Assembly (NCBI RefSeq): GCF_050749805.1
Contig: NZ_CP192738.1
Coordinates: 1,550,001-1,614,000, forward strand
DNA: 64,000 bases
Direction of reading: 5' to 3'
Origin: Hahella sp018986435
GTDB taxonomy: Bacteria; Pseudomonadota; Gammaproteobacteria; Pseudomonadales; Oleiphilaceae
A program made the translations under genes and the position numbers. The notes under the pieces were generated by a model. It was not told where the DNA came from and searched no databases. It worked only from the letters and a program-made list of their open reading frames with translations. How positions within the stretch are numbered: the first letter of the stretch is position 1; each line of letters starts with the position of its first letter. Of this stretch, positions 1 through 8,156 are shown one piece after another.

Positions 1-2
1 AT

Positions 3-470
3 ATTCTGGAGAAGCAGTTCTCCGGCGGCTCTTCAGCGCAAACCAGCAGGATCGGCGGCGTCAAACGCGCGGCGGATATCATGAACTTTATGGACTCCAG
101 CCTGGAGGCGCCGTTGATGGAATCCATCAAGGATGTGGACGCCGATCTGGGCAGTCAGATCGAAGATCTCATGTTTGTGTTCGACAACCTCAAGGATGTG
201 GACGATCGCGGCATTCAATCCCTGTTGCGTGAGGTGTCGTCCGATAACCTGATTCTGGCGTTGAAAGGCGCGGAAGAGGATTTGCAGGAAAAGATCTTCC
301 GCAATATGTCGAAGCGGGCGGCGGAGCTGCTGCGCGACGATCTGGAGGCGCGCGGCCCCGTTCGCATCAGCGAGGTGGAAGCGGCGCAGAAAGAAATTCT
401 CACTATCGCGCGGCGCATGGCCGAAGCCGGCGAAATCATGCTGGGCGGCGGCGGCGAAGAAATGCTGTAA
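3..470 (+). CDS. fliG: Flagellar motor switch protein FliG, C-terminal part (5' end outside window)
   Basis: This is the C-terminal part of FliG, the rotor protein that touches the stator and generates torque. The open frame runs in from the left edge, beginning at base 3. The visible portion contains the FliG C-terminal hallmark: a hydrophobic helix leading to FDNLKDVDDRGIQ, then the charged torque helix with the alternating K/R and E/D residues expected in MSKRAAELLRDDLEARGPVR. It ends in an acidic, Gly-rich tail. It is followed 40 bases later by fliH, the usual order fliF-fliG-fliH-fliI-fliJ. Identity is firm; only the N-terminal and middle domains are missing because of the window edge. 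Confidence 0.96.
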   Translation: MLEKQFSGGSSAQTSRIGGVKRAADIMNFMDSSLEAPLMESIKDVDADLGSQIEDLMFVFDNLKDVDDRGIQSLLREVSSDNLILALKGAEEDLQEKIFRNMSKRAAELLRDDLEARGPVRISEVEAAQKEILTIARRMAEAGEIMLGGGGEEML

Positions 471-510
471 GCCCGTCGCCTGTGCAACGCCACACTAACA
501 GAGCCAGCCG

Positions 511-1428
511 ATGAAAGACCAACCCGAAACCATCCCCAAGGAAAAACTGACGGCCTACGAGCGTTGGGAATTACCGGTCATGGGGGAACAGCAGGAAACG
601 CCCAAGATCAAACCGCCTACGGCGGCGGAACTGGAGAACATTCGTCAGAGCGCTTATCAGGAAGGACTTGAACAAGGCAAAGAAGAAGGCTTTCAGAAAG
701 GCTTTGAACAAGGCCATGCCGAAGGTAAACGCAAAGGTGAGCAACAAGGCCTGAAGCAGGGGCGCAAGACTGGCGAAAGCGAGGCGGTGAAGTCCAAGAG
801 CGCCGTCATCGACCAAGCCTTGAGCCACTTCGAAGAGCTGGCGACTGAACTGGAAGCGCCGATTCGCAAACATCAGGATGAGGTGGAAGAGGCGCTGCTC
901 AATCTGGTGCTGGCGATCTCCCGGGCGGTGGTGTTCCGTGAATTGAAAGTGGACCGCTCGCAAATTCTGCGCGTGCTGCAGGAGGCCCTGGCGGCGCTGC
1001 CCAACACAGAAGAGCTGGTCACCATCTATCTGCATCCGCAGGACCTGGCGTTTGCCAAAGAACACTTGCCGCCGGAAAGAGGAACCCGTTATCAGGCGGA
1101 CCCCGCTTTGATGGAAGGCGGGTGCCGTGTGGAGACCCGTCATACGTTGCTGGACTTCACCGTTGAAAAACGATTCCAGACCACCGTGCAGCAAATGCTG
1201 TCCCGTCATAGCGACGATGCTTCTTTGCAGGAAACCAAAGACTTCACCGATCAGATGGGCGAGATGAGCGATCTGCACCGGGACTTGCTGGAGAAAAACG
1301 CGGAAGCGCCGCTGGCCCCCGAAGTACCTATTGAATCGTCTAGGGCCGAGGATATAGAGGCCGACAAGCTGCATCAAGCGCCGTCGGAGGCCCAGGAAAC
1401 GCCGGAGGGCGACGATGAGTCTGGTTGA
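511..1428 (+). CDS. fliH: Flagellar export ATPase regulator FliH
   Basis: FliH is the peripheral stalk of the flagellar type III export apparatus. It holds the FliI ATPase and docks it on FliN at the C-ring. The 305-residue product is longer than enterobacterial FliH (about 235). Residues 52-88 hold ten glycines spaced exactly four apart, the GxxxG helix-packing repeat typical of the family. The C-terminal half (about 110-235) is the conserved V-ATPase subunit E-like dimer region. An acidic Pro/Glu-rich tail of roughly 60 residues follows and is probably disordered. The stop overlaps the fliI start by 14 bases, indicating translational coupling. Confidence 0.93.
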   Translation: MKDQPETIPKEKLTAYERWELPVMGEQQETPKIKPPTAAELENIRQSAYQEGLEQGKEEGFQKGFEQGHAEGKRKGEQQGLKQGRKTGESEAVKSKSAVIDQALSHFEELATELEAPIRKHQDEVEEALLNLVLAISRAVVFRELKVDRSQILRVLQEALAALPNTEELVTIYLHPQDLAFAKEHLPPERGTRYQADPALMEGGCRVETRHTLLDFTVEKRFQTTVQQMLSRHSDDASLQETKDFTDQMGEMSDLHRDLLEKNAEAPLAPEVPIESSRAEDIEADKLHQAPSEAQETPEGDDESG

Positions 1429-2779
1429 GCGGCTACGCAACTACGAGCGTTTCGTGCCGGCTCAGGCGCGTCCTGAGCTGAATGGTCGTCTGACCCGCGT
1501 GGTGGGGCTCACCCTGGAGGCGGTCGGCTGTCCGATGACTTTGGGAGAACGCTGCCTGATCGAAGTGCGCGGCGGTCGCATGGTCGAGGCGGAAGTCGTT
1601 GGCTTCTCCGATGAGCGGGTTTACCTGATGCCGCTGGCGGCGGTGGAAGGCCTGCAACCCGGCGCCAAAGTGAAGCCGATGTCCGGAGTGGGGCGTATTG
1701 GCGTGGGCGCTTGCCTGTTGGGGCGCGTGCTGGATGGCGCCGGCGAGCCACTGGATGGTCGCGGTCCTTTGCAGGCGGAGCATCACGTTGAATTGTTCGG
1801 TGCGCCGATCAACCCTTTGCACCGTGCGCCGATCCGGGAAAAACTCGATGTCGGCATTCGCGCCATCAACTCACTGTTAACCGTCGGCATCGGCCAGCGC
1901 CTGGGATTGTTCGCAGGCAGCGGCGTGGGCAAGAGTATGCTGCTCGGCATGATGACCCGCTTCACGACGGCGGACATCATTGTGGTGGGGCTGGTGGGAG
2001 AGCGTGGCCGTGAGGTGAAAGAATTCATTGAAGATATTCTTGGCGAAGAAGGCCTGCGTCGCGCGGTGGTCGTGGCGTCACCCGCCGACGACTCGCCATT
2101 GATGCGCTTGCGCGCAGCGGTCCTGACTACGCGCATCGCCGAGTATTTTCGCGACTTGGGCAAGAACGTGCTGTTGCTGATGGACAGCCTGACGCGCTAC
2201 GCCCAGGCGCAACGGGAAATCGCCCTGGCGGTGGGCGAGCCTCCCGCCACCAAAGGCTATCCCCCTTCCGTGTTCGCCAAACTGCCGCAACTGGTGGAGC
2301 GGGCGGGCAACGGCAAACCCGGCGGCGGTTCCATCACCGCGTTCTACACGGTGCTGACGGAAGGCGATGACCAACAGGACCCCATCGCCGACGCCGCGCG
2401 TGCAATTCTGGACGGCCATATCGTGCTGAACCGACGTCTGGCGGAGGAGGGGCATTATCCCGCCATTGATATCGAGGCTTCCATCAGCCGGGTCATGCCT
2501 CAGGTGACGACGCCGGACTACTTGCAAAGGGCGCAGCGCTTCAAACAGTTATACGCCCGCTACCAGCAGACGCGGGACCTGATCAGCGTCGGCGCATACG
2601 TGCCCGGCTCCGATAAAGAAACCGATTATGCGATCGAAAGATTTCCCCACATGCGCAAATTTTTACAGCAAAGTCTGCGGGAACGCGCTACGCTGAATGA
2701 TAGCGCACAAGGGTTGAATCAATTGTTCACCCCGGCTCCGGCGCAAGGCGCCGCGCCCAGAGCCCCGGCGAAACCATAA
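1415..2779 (+). CDS. fliI: Flagellum-specific ATP synthase FliI
   Basis: FliI is the F1-beta-like hexameric ATPase of the flagellar export apparatus. It unfolds substrates and releases their chaperones at the FlhAB gate. The P-loop AGSGVGKS lies at residues 167-174, Walker B is in LLLMDSLTRYA around residue 255, and the catalytic-Glu segment VGERGREVKEFIE is present. At 454 residues it matches the family length. It starts inside the end of fliH and is followed by fliJ 31 bases later. The alternative, a virulence SctN ATPase, is disfavoured by the flagellar neighbours. Confidence 0.96.
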   Translation: MSLVERLRNYERFVPAQARPELNGRLTRVVGLTLEAVGCPMTLGERCLIEVRGGRMVEAEVVGFSDERVYLMPLAAVEGLQPGAKVKPMSGVGRIGVGACLLGRVLDGAGEPLDGRGPLQAEHHVELFGAPINPLHRAPIREKLDVGIRAINSLLTVGIGQRLGLFAGSGVGKSMLLGMMTRFTTADIIVVGLVGERGREVKEFIEDILGEEGLRRAVVVASPADDSPLMRLRAAVLTTRIAEYFRDLGKNVLLLMDSLTRYAQAQREIALAVGEPPATKGYPPSVFAKLPQLVERAGNGKPGGGSITAFYTVLTEGDDQQDPIADAARAILDGHIVLNRRLAEEGHYPAIDIEASISRVMPQVTTPDYLQRAQRFKQLYARYQQTRDLISVGAYVPGSDKETDYAIERFPHMRKFLQQSLRERATLNDSAQGLNQLFTPAPAQGAAPRAPAKP

Positions 2780-2810
2780 GGTTACTCCACTTTAGTTCAG
2801 GTGCTTTAAC

Positions 2811-3263
2811 GTGGCGGAGAAAAAGAAGTCGCAAAGGTTGTCGCTGGTGCTTGATCTGGCGGAGCGGGACGAGGAAAACGAGCGCAAGAAAATGGGCGAG
2901 ATCCGACGCAGAGTGGAGCAGGCGGAAGGCAAGCTGGAGCAACTGGTCGCCTATCAGCGTGATTATCAGGATGAATTAAGGGGTACTCAAAACGGCGTAC
3001 GTTCAGTGCGTCATATCCAAACCTATCATGTCTTCATCAGCAGGCTGGGCTCGGCTATCGAGCAGCAGCAACAGCAGTTATTGCTGTTGAAACAGCAGTT
3101 GTCGCAACAAACGGATGTGTGGCGGGCGGCGTATCAGAAAAAAAATAACATGCAGGACTTTATTGATCGCTGCAAAAAAGAGGAAGCCTATTACGAGGAC
3201 AAGAAGCAACAGCGCAACCTGGACGATGCTGTCGGTCGACGCGCCTATCACAACAGACATTAA
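2811..3263 (+). CDS. fliJ: Flagellar export protein FliJ
   Basis: FliJ is the coiled-coil central stalk of the FliI hexamer and an escort for export chaperones. The 150-residue protein is almost entirely charged helix with heptad character and a Gln-rich stretch near residues 85-100, a composition normal for FliJ. I placed the start at a GTG (2811) because it gives the standard N-terminus MAEKKKSQRLSLVLDLAE and no better ATG lies nearby. It is the last gene of the fliG-H-I-J run. The next 276 bases hold a promoter region for the following signalling genes. Called from position, length and composition; FliJ sequences are weakly conserved. Confidence 0.88.
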   Translation: MAEKKKSQRLSLVLDLAERDEENERKKMGEIRRRVEQAEGKLEQLVAYQRDYQDELRGTQNGVRSVRHIQTYHVFISRLGSAIEQQQQQLLLLKQQLSQQTDVWRAAYQKKNNMQDFIDRCKKEEAYYEDKKQQRNLDDAVGRRAYHNRH

Positions 3264-3424
3264 GATACGGTAGAAAAAGTTTTTTGGTTTTAGCGAGTTA
3301 GCTGAAACAGGCGGAAAATGTGCCTGAAAGTCAGTTTTTGGCTGTGGATAAAAAGCGGCCAAGTGAATGAAAACTGGAAATTTAGTAAAAATCAGCTATT
3401 GATGAATTAGTAAGAATATGAGTA

Positions 3425-3466
3425 TTGAAATTCACTGCGTACTATTCGTAATATCCTGAATTTCAA
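3425..3466. promoter_or_regulatory. 42-bp dyad ahead of the hsbA-like gene
   Basis: Two perfect 10-base arms, TTGAAATTCA at 3425-3434 and TGAATTTCAA at 3457-3466, are separated by 22 bases. The dyad sits 73 bases upstream of the likely start codon at 3540 in an AT-rich intergenic stretch (3264-3539). The spacing of arm centres is about three helical turns, consistent with a dimeric regulator binding twice. A terminator is unlikely because the loop is long, the arms are AT-rich and no T-run follows. Confidence 0.5.
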
Positions 3467-3539
3467 ATAAAAAGAACACAGAATGGATCTAACCGATCCT
3501 GATGGTTTGATTAGGGGAGCGCCAACAGAAGGAGGCAAT

Positions 3540-3845
3540 ATGTCTATAACGACAAGCCGCTCTGACGATAATGCCGAACTGACTATTCGCATTAAAGGGC
3601 GATTTGATTTCAGTTCCCACCAGGAATTCAGGGATGCTTACGAAAACCCTGAGGGACCGTTCGAGCAGTACAAGATCGATATGACGGAGACGACGTATCT
3701 GGATAGCTCCGCCTTGGGGATGCTGTTGTTATTGCGGGATTATGCAGGCGGCGACAACGCTAAAATCTGCATCACGAACTGCAACAATGATGTCAGGAAG
3801 ATATTGACGATTTCCAATTTTGAACAATTGTTTGTTATTCAATAA
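3540..3845 (+). CDS. hsbA: STAS-domain anti-sigma factor antagonist, HsbA-like
   Basis: This is a single STAS domain of 101 residues, like SpoIIAA or Pseudomonas HsbA. The phosphorylatable serine region reads TTYLDSSALGMLLLLRDY around residues 50-65, the classic DSSALG motif. In Pseudomonas, HsbA binds the anti-sigma factor FlgM or a diguanylate cyclase depending on its phosphorylation, linking the HptB pathway to swimming and biofilm choices. I chose the ATG at 3540 because AGGAGG lies just upstream; an in-frame ATG at 3483 would add 19 residues without a ribosome site. The next two genes encode the matching phosphatase/kinase and Hpt protein, so the three form one signalling unit. Confidence 0.85.
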   Translation: MSITTSRSDDNAELTIRIKGRFDFSSHQEFRDAYENPEGPFEQYKIDMTETTYLDSSALGMLLLLRDYAGGDNAKICITNCNNDVRKILTISNFEQLFVIQ

Positions 3846-3911
3846 AGCGCCCGTAGTTTTTGGGCGCCTGAAACGGACTTTCCGCCATTTATGCGCCTTT
3901 CGGGTATTGCT

Positions 3912-5648
3912 ATGAAACAATCCCTGGACTCAGAAATGGCCTCGTCCGTTCTCGGGTCCCAGAAAACGCTAAAAATTCTCATCGCCGACGACAATCAGTC
4001 GGATCGCATGATCCTGCAGAATATCGTCAAAAAGCAGGGACATGATACGGCGACGGCGGTGGATGGCGTCGACGCCATTGAGAAATTCTCCGAGTTCCGG
4101 CCGGACATTGTCCTGCTGGACGCCTTGATGCCCCGCATGGACGGCTTTGAGGCGGCGCGGAAAATCAAGTTGCTGGCCGGCGAAGACTTGATTCCCATTA
4201 TTTTTCTCACCTCTCTCAGCGACGCGGAATCGCTCGCCAAATGCCTTGAGGCGGGCGGCGACGACTTTCTGTCAAAACCCTATAACCGCATTATCCTGCA
4301 AGCCAAGATCAACGCTTTCAACCGCATGCGGATCATGCATAAAACCCTGTTGCGGCAACGGGACCAGATCGCGGAACACAACGACCATATGGTGCGTGAG
4401 CAGCAGGTCGCCAAAACCGTGTTCGACAACGTGGCCCATGTGGGCTGCCTCGGCGCCAACAACATCAAGCATTTGCTTTCGCCTTTGGCTGTTTTTAACG
4501 GCGACGTGTTGTTAGCCTGTCAGAAACCGTCCGGCGGCATGCACGTGCTGTTGGGAGATTTCACCGGCCATGGCTTACCCGCGGCGATCGGCGCCATGCC
4601 GTTGGCGGAGATTTTCTATGGCATGACCAGCAAGGGCTATGCGCTGGGAGATATCCTCCGGGAAGTGAATCAGAAGCTGCGGAAAATCCTGCCGGTGGGC
4701 TTTTTCTGCTGCGCCTGTATGGCGGAGCTGAACTTCGAGCAGGAAGAAATCGAGATCTGGATCGGCGGTTTGCCGGATTGTTACCTGGTGCAGGGCGATC
4801 AGTTGCTCAAGGTCGCCTCCAACCGATTACCCCTTGGCATCCTCAAAGGCGAAGCCTTCGACGCGCGCACCTATCGTTTTGAAATGAAACATGGCGATCG
4901 GGTGTACTTATGGTCGGACGGCATTGTTGAAGCGACCAACGCCAAAGGAGAAATGTTCGGCGAAAAACGCCTGCAGCAAGTCTTTGAGGATAATCTGCAG
5001 GAGTCGAACCTGTTTGAAAAAATCCGCCGCTCCGTGGTCGATTTCATGGGGGAAGGCGGTCCCAGCGACGATCTGACGCTGGTGGAGCTGACCATGATGC
5101 CGGAGAAGGAGCTGGGGATAGAAAACAACTATCTCACCAATACTGGCCTCAAAGGTCCGCAGCACTGGCGCATGGCCTATGAACTGTGTAGCGACTCCCT
5201 GGCGGTGTTCGACCCGGTGCCGCTGCTGTTGCAGATCGTCATGGAAGTGCCCGGCCTGCGCACGCGCAACGGCGAGATGTTCACCATTCTCAGCGAACTC
5301 TACACCAATGCTCTGGAGCACGGCGTGCTGGGCCTGCACTCCAAGCTCAAGGCCAGCCCGGATGGATTTGCGGAATATTACCGTCTTCGCGAGGAGCGTA
5401 TTCGTCAGCTGGATGGCCATTTCGTGAAGGTGGACGTGCGTCATAAAGGCGCGGTCGCTGGTGGCGTATTGACGATTCGCGTGGAAGACAGTGGAAAAGG
5501 CTTTGATTATCAGAAACTCGACGGTAAATTACCGGGTCCGACCTGTTATAGTGGTCGTGGCACAGCCCTGCTGCTCTCCATGTGCAGCCGCGTGGAGTAC
5601 TTCGGTCAGGGCAACATCGTTGAAGTGGATTATGAGTGGCAAGCTTGA
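3912..5648 (+). CDS. hsbR: Response regulator with PP2C phosphatase and serine-kinase domains, HsbR-like
   Basis: This 578-residue protein has three domains. The receiver spans residues 20-140, with the acidic pair ADD near 25 and phospho-acceptor Asp70 in LLDALMP. A SpoIIE/PP2C phosphatase lies at about 180-395 (GDFTGHGLPAAIGA, WSDGIVEATN, GPSDDLTLV). The C-terminal HATPase/anti-sigma-kinase domain lies at about 420-578 (ELYTNALEHGVLG as N-box, EDSGKGFD as G1). In Pseudomonas the homologous HsbR phosphorylates or dephosphorylates HsbA according to the state of its receiver, which is fed by HptB. The start could also be the ATG at 3891; neither has a good ribosome site. The stop precedes the next gene's ATG by 2 bases. 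Confidence 0.87.
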   Translation: MKQSLDSEMASSVLGSQKTLKILIADDNQSDRMILQNIVKKQGHDTATAVDGVDAIEKFSEFRPDIVLLDALMPRMDGFEAARKIKLLAGEDLIPIIFLTSLSDAESLAKCLEAGGDDFLSKPYNRIILQAKINAFNRMRIMHKTLLRQRDQIAEHNDHMVREQQVAKTVFDNVAHVGCLGANNIKHLLSPLAVFNGDVLLACQKPSGGMHVLLGDFTGHGLPAAIGAMPLAEIFYGMTSKGYALGDILREVNQKLRKILPVGFFCCACMAELNFEQEEIEIWIGGLPDCYLVQGDQLLKVASNRLPLGILKGEAFDARTYRFEMKHGDRVYLWSDGIVEATNAKGEMFGEKRLQQVFEDNLQESNLFEKIRRSVVDFMGEGGPSDDLTLVELTMMPEKELGIENNYLTNTGLKGPQHWRMAYELCSDSLAVFDPVPLLLQIVMEVPGLRTRNGEMFTILSELYTNALEHGVLGLHSKLKASPDGFAEYYRLREERIRQLDGHFVKVDVRHKGAVAGGVLTIRVEDSGKGFDYQKLDGKLPGPTCYSGRGTALLLSMCSRVEYFGQGNIVEVDYEWQA

Positions 5649-5650
5649 AT

Positions 5651-5998
5651 ATGAGTTCGAACGATCTGTCTCACCTTGATATGGGCGCCCTGGCGGAACT
5701 GCGGGAAGTAATGGAAGACGACTTTCAGATATTGGTGGAGACCTTTATCGGAGATACAATCGAACGTATGCGCGCCATTCGCGCGACGCTGGACTGCAAT
5801 GACCCGGACGCATTCAGTCGCGGCTGTCACAGCATCAAAGGCAGCGCTACCAATCTGGGCTTGCCGGCGCTGTCCGAACTGTGTCGGCAAGGCGAGTTGA
5901 TCGGCAAGTTCAAGCAAATGGAGAAAGCGCGGGAAGTGTTTGACTCCATCGAGCAGGAATTTGAAGTCGTACAGTCTTTATTACGGGAACAGGTGTAG
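5651..5998 (+). CDS. hptB: Histidine phosphotransfer protein, HptB-like
   Basis: This is a stand-alone Hpt domain of 115 residues. The phosphorylated histidine is His60 within HSIKGSATNLG, the canonical Hpt motif. Such proteins relay phosphate from hybrid sensor kinases to a receiver; here the obvious acceptor is the receiver of the gene just upstream. I prefer the ATG at 5651 over a GTG at 5636 that overlaps the previous stop. The order hsbA-hsbR-hptB is the same set seen near flagellar genes in Pseudomonas, but here it sits between fliJ and fliK. Confidence 0.87.
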   Translation: MSSNDLSHLDMGALAELREVMEDDFQILVETFIGDTIERMRAIRATLDCNDPDAFSRGCHSIKGSATNLGLPALSELCRQGELIGKFKQMEKAREVFDSIEQEFEVVQSLLREQV

Positions 5999-6118
5999 CA
6001 GGCGCTGCATCGTCCCCGCCGGCGGTGTGAGTCGGTTGTTTGCGTTGAAATATCCCGCGTTTATTTTTTCCTCCTCTCTATCTTCTCTAAAAGTCTTTGA
6101 TCCCGCTCTGGCGTAACT

Positions 6119-6134
6119 TGGCCTGATCTGTGCA
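6119..6134 (+). promoter_or_regulatory. Sigma-54-type promoter ahead of fliK
   Basis: The segment TGGCCTGATCTGTGCA has the invariant GG (6120-6121) and GC (6132-6133) exactly 12 bases apart. It agrees with the RpoN consensus TGGCAC-N5-TTGCA at most positions. It lies 113 bases upstream of fliK. Flagellar structural operons in polar flagellates are commonly RpoN/FleQ-FleR dependent, which supports the call. Confidence 0.6.
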
Positions 6135-6247
6135 TTTATCCCTCAAAACAATGGTTTTGCCGCTTTCGCGACAGCGATTGCCGCGTTGGCGCTGGTGAGA
6201 CCCGTTGCATCCGCAGGTAAGTTGTAACTTGGATTTGAGGACAGTAA

Positions 6248-7390
6248 ATGGACAGCTCAGTGGCATTTATTGATATACCCAAAGTCGCGCCGAAATCGAC
6301 TCCGAAGCCGTCAGGCAATCAGAGGGATGAGGCTAACGCTATGAATGATAAGGATGATCGCTTCTCTGAGGTGCTGGATCGGGAAGTCGCGGACAAGACA
6401 GACAAAGTGGATAAGAAAGACGTCAAAGCGGAAAAAGGCGATGACAAAAAAGCGCCTGATGACGATAAGACATCGGAGGATGCAGTGGCTGTCGCCCAAG
6501 CAGCGCTGACGGATATAGATCAGACCGCGCCGCAGAGCGGAGTGAAATTGCCGTCAGGAGAGCAAACCTCAGTGGAAGGCGATGAAGAATCCATCAAGGC
6601 GATGGCCTTGGCTGAATTGTCGGGGGATAAAGAGGAGGGCGCAGATCCTACCGGACAAAATGCGCTCACGCCTCTGGCGCGGGCGGTACACGACGCCGTT
6701 GAAGGCGTTGATGGAGTCGAGGGCGATGAAGAGAAGATGGGGGACAAAAAGGGCGGCGAACTGATCAAACTGACACAGGCGCTTGCCGCAAACGGCAATG
6801 GCGGCGAACAGGAAGCTGGCGCCGATGGCGAGACGCTGGATGCCGCGCTGCTGAAGCTGGCGGAGTCGCAGAGCGCGGCCAAGCCCAATGCCTTGCACGG
6901 AGTCGCCGCCAATATCCGAGCGGAATTCAAAGTCGATGCGGCCGCGCCGCCTTATGTCACTACACTGCAGCAACCGGTGCAGGGAGACGATTGGGGCGAG
7001 GGCATGGCGCAGAAAGTGGTCTGGTTCGTGGGACAGAAGATTCAATCCGCCAGCGTGCATCTGAATCCGCCGGAGTTGGGTCCCATTGAAATGAAAATTC
7101 ATGTGCAGAAAGACCAGGCCCATGTGCAGATTCAAAGCCCTCACGCCATCGTACGCGATATGGCGGAAGGCACGGCGCATCGGCTCCGGGAATTGCTGGC
7201 GGAGCAAGGCTTGCAGTTATCCCAGTTTGACGTCTCCAGTCAGCAGCAACAGACGGGAACCGGTAGCGGTCAGGAATCCGGCGGCGCCGATGGCGGTCTG
7301 TTTGCCGGCGAAGGGGATGAAGACGGCGCAACTGTGGCGGGAATCGAGCAGGCGCTGGCCACGGATCGCATGGTGGATTATTACGTCTGA
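6248..7390 (+). CDS. fliK: Flagellar hook-length control protein FliK
   Basis: FliK is secreted during hook growth and switches FlhB specificity from hook to filament substrates. The 380-residue protein begins with a long disordered Lys/Asp/Glu-rich region (residues 20-230). It then has the conserved C-terminal Flg_hook domain, recognisable by SVHLNPPELGPIEMKIHVQ (about residues 265-290), followed by a helix-rich segment and a Gln/Gly tail. It is preceded by a sigma-54-like promoter and followed 102 bases later by fliL, the usual arrangement. Length and low-complexity N-terminus are normal for FliK, which acts as a ruler. Confidence 0.92.
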   Translation: MDSSVAFIDIPKVAPKSTPKPSGNQRDEANAMNDKDDRFSEVLDREVADKTDKVDKKDVKAEKGDDKKAPDDDKTSEDAVAVAQAALTDIDQTAPQSGVKLPSGEQTSVEGDEESIKAMALAELSGDKEEGADPTGQNALTPLARAVHDAVEGVDGVEGDEEKMGDKKGGELIKLTQALAANGNGGEQEAGADGETLDAALLKLAESQSAAKPNALHGVAANIRAEFKVDAAAPPYVTTLQQPVQGDDWGEGMAQKVVWFVGQKIQSASVHLNPPELGPIEMKIHVQKDQAHVQIQSPHAIVRDMAEGTAHRLRELLAEQGLQLSQFDVSSQQQQTGTGSGQESGGADGGLFAGEGDEDGATVAGIEQALATDRMVDYYV

Positions 7391-7492
7391 TGGTTTTTCA
7401 CTGAAAAATCAAAGGAATGAACTACACTTATCGACAAGGAGGCGGCGGCTTCCCCAGTGACCTGTTTATCTGTCGATGGTGGAAACTAAGTT

Positions 7493-8020
7493 ATGGCGAA
7501 AGACAATAGTGGAGAAGGCGGCGAGGAGTCCGGCAAATCAGGCGGCATGAGCAAGAAGCTGCTCATTATCATCGTACTGATTCTGGTGATCGCCATCGGG
7601 GCCAGTGTGGGAGTGACCATGATGCTGCTCAAGTCTTCTCCCGATGAGGGCGGTGGAGATACTCCTGCTGAGGGCGGCGAACCTGCCGCGCCGGTGAAGG
7701 CGGAGGCTATCTATTACGACATGCGTCCGCCGCTGGTGGTCACTTTCGACTACAAAGGCAAACAACGATTCCTGCAGGCGAGCATCAGTCTGCTGACGCG
7801 TAACCAAGGGGTGCTGGACGGGGTGGAGCTGCACATGCCGGTGATTCGCAACCGCCTGATCAACCTGTACAGCGGCAAGGATTTCGAGGGCGTACAGACG
7901 GACCAGGGCCGGCAGGATCTGCTGTCGGAGTCTAAGGAAGTCATCAATACCGCCTTGAAGGAACAGGGCGTGAATGGAGAAATTGAGCAGGTGCTGTTCA
8001 CCAATTTCGTGTTGCAGTAA
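7493..8020 (+). CDS. fliL: Flagellar basal body-associated protein FliL
   Basis: FliL is a single-pass inner-membrane protein that rings the stator and supports motor torque. The 175-residue product has a Gly/Glu/Lys-rich cytoplasmic leader (1-20), one transmembrane helix at about residues 23-44, an acidic linker and a periplasmic stomatin-like domain (about 65-175). The domain includes the family phrase RPPLVVTFDYKGKQRFLQ and ends in the typical VLFTNFVLQ. It opens the fliL-M-N-O-P-Q-R-flhB run. Confidence 0.94.
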   Translation: MAKDNSGEGGEESGKSGGMSKKLLIIIVLILVIAIGASVGVTMMLLKSSPDEGGGDTPAEGGEPAAPVKAEAIYYDMRPPLVVTFDYKGKQRFLQASISLLTRNQGVLDGVELHMPVIRNRLINLYSGKDFEGVQTDQGRQDLLSESKEVINTALKEQGVNGEIEQVLFTNFVLQ

Positions 8021-8156
8021 CCGCGGGCGCGATGTATCGAATCGCCGCGCTGAAACGCTGTCAGACCTGCAGGCGGGGCTTGTTATAGGCCCGTCTCAGG
8101 TGATAGAACTAGATGCATAACATTTCCTGTTAGACCCTGGGTCAAGGTGTAGGGCT

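Noticed and set aside
571..1440. 289-residue minus-strand frame opposite fliH
   Set aside because: Antisense shadow of fliH; composition rich in Arg, Gln and Phe, no ribosome site, and the plus-strand frame is a clear FliH.
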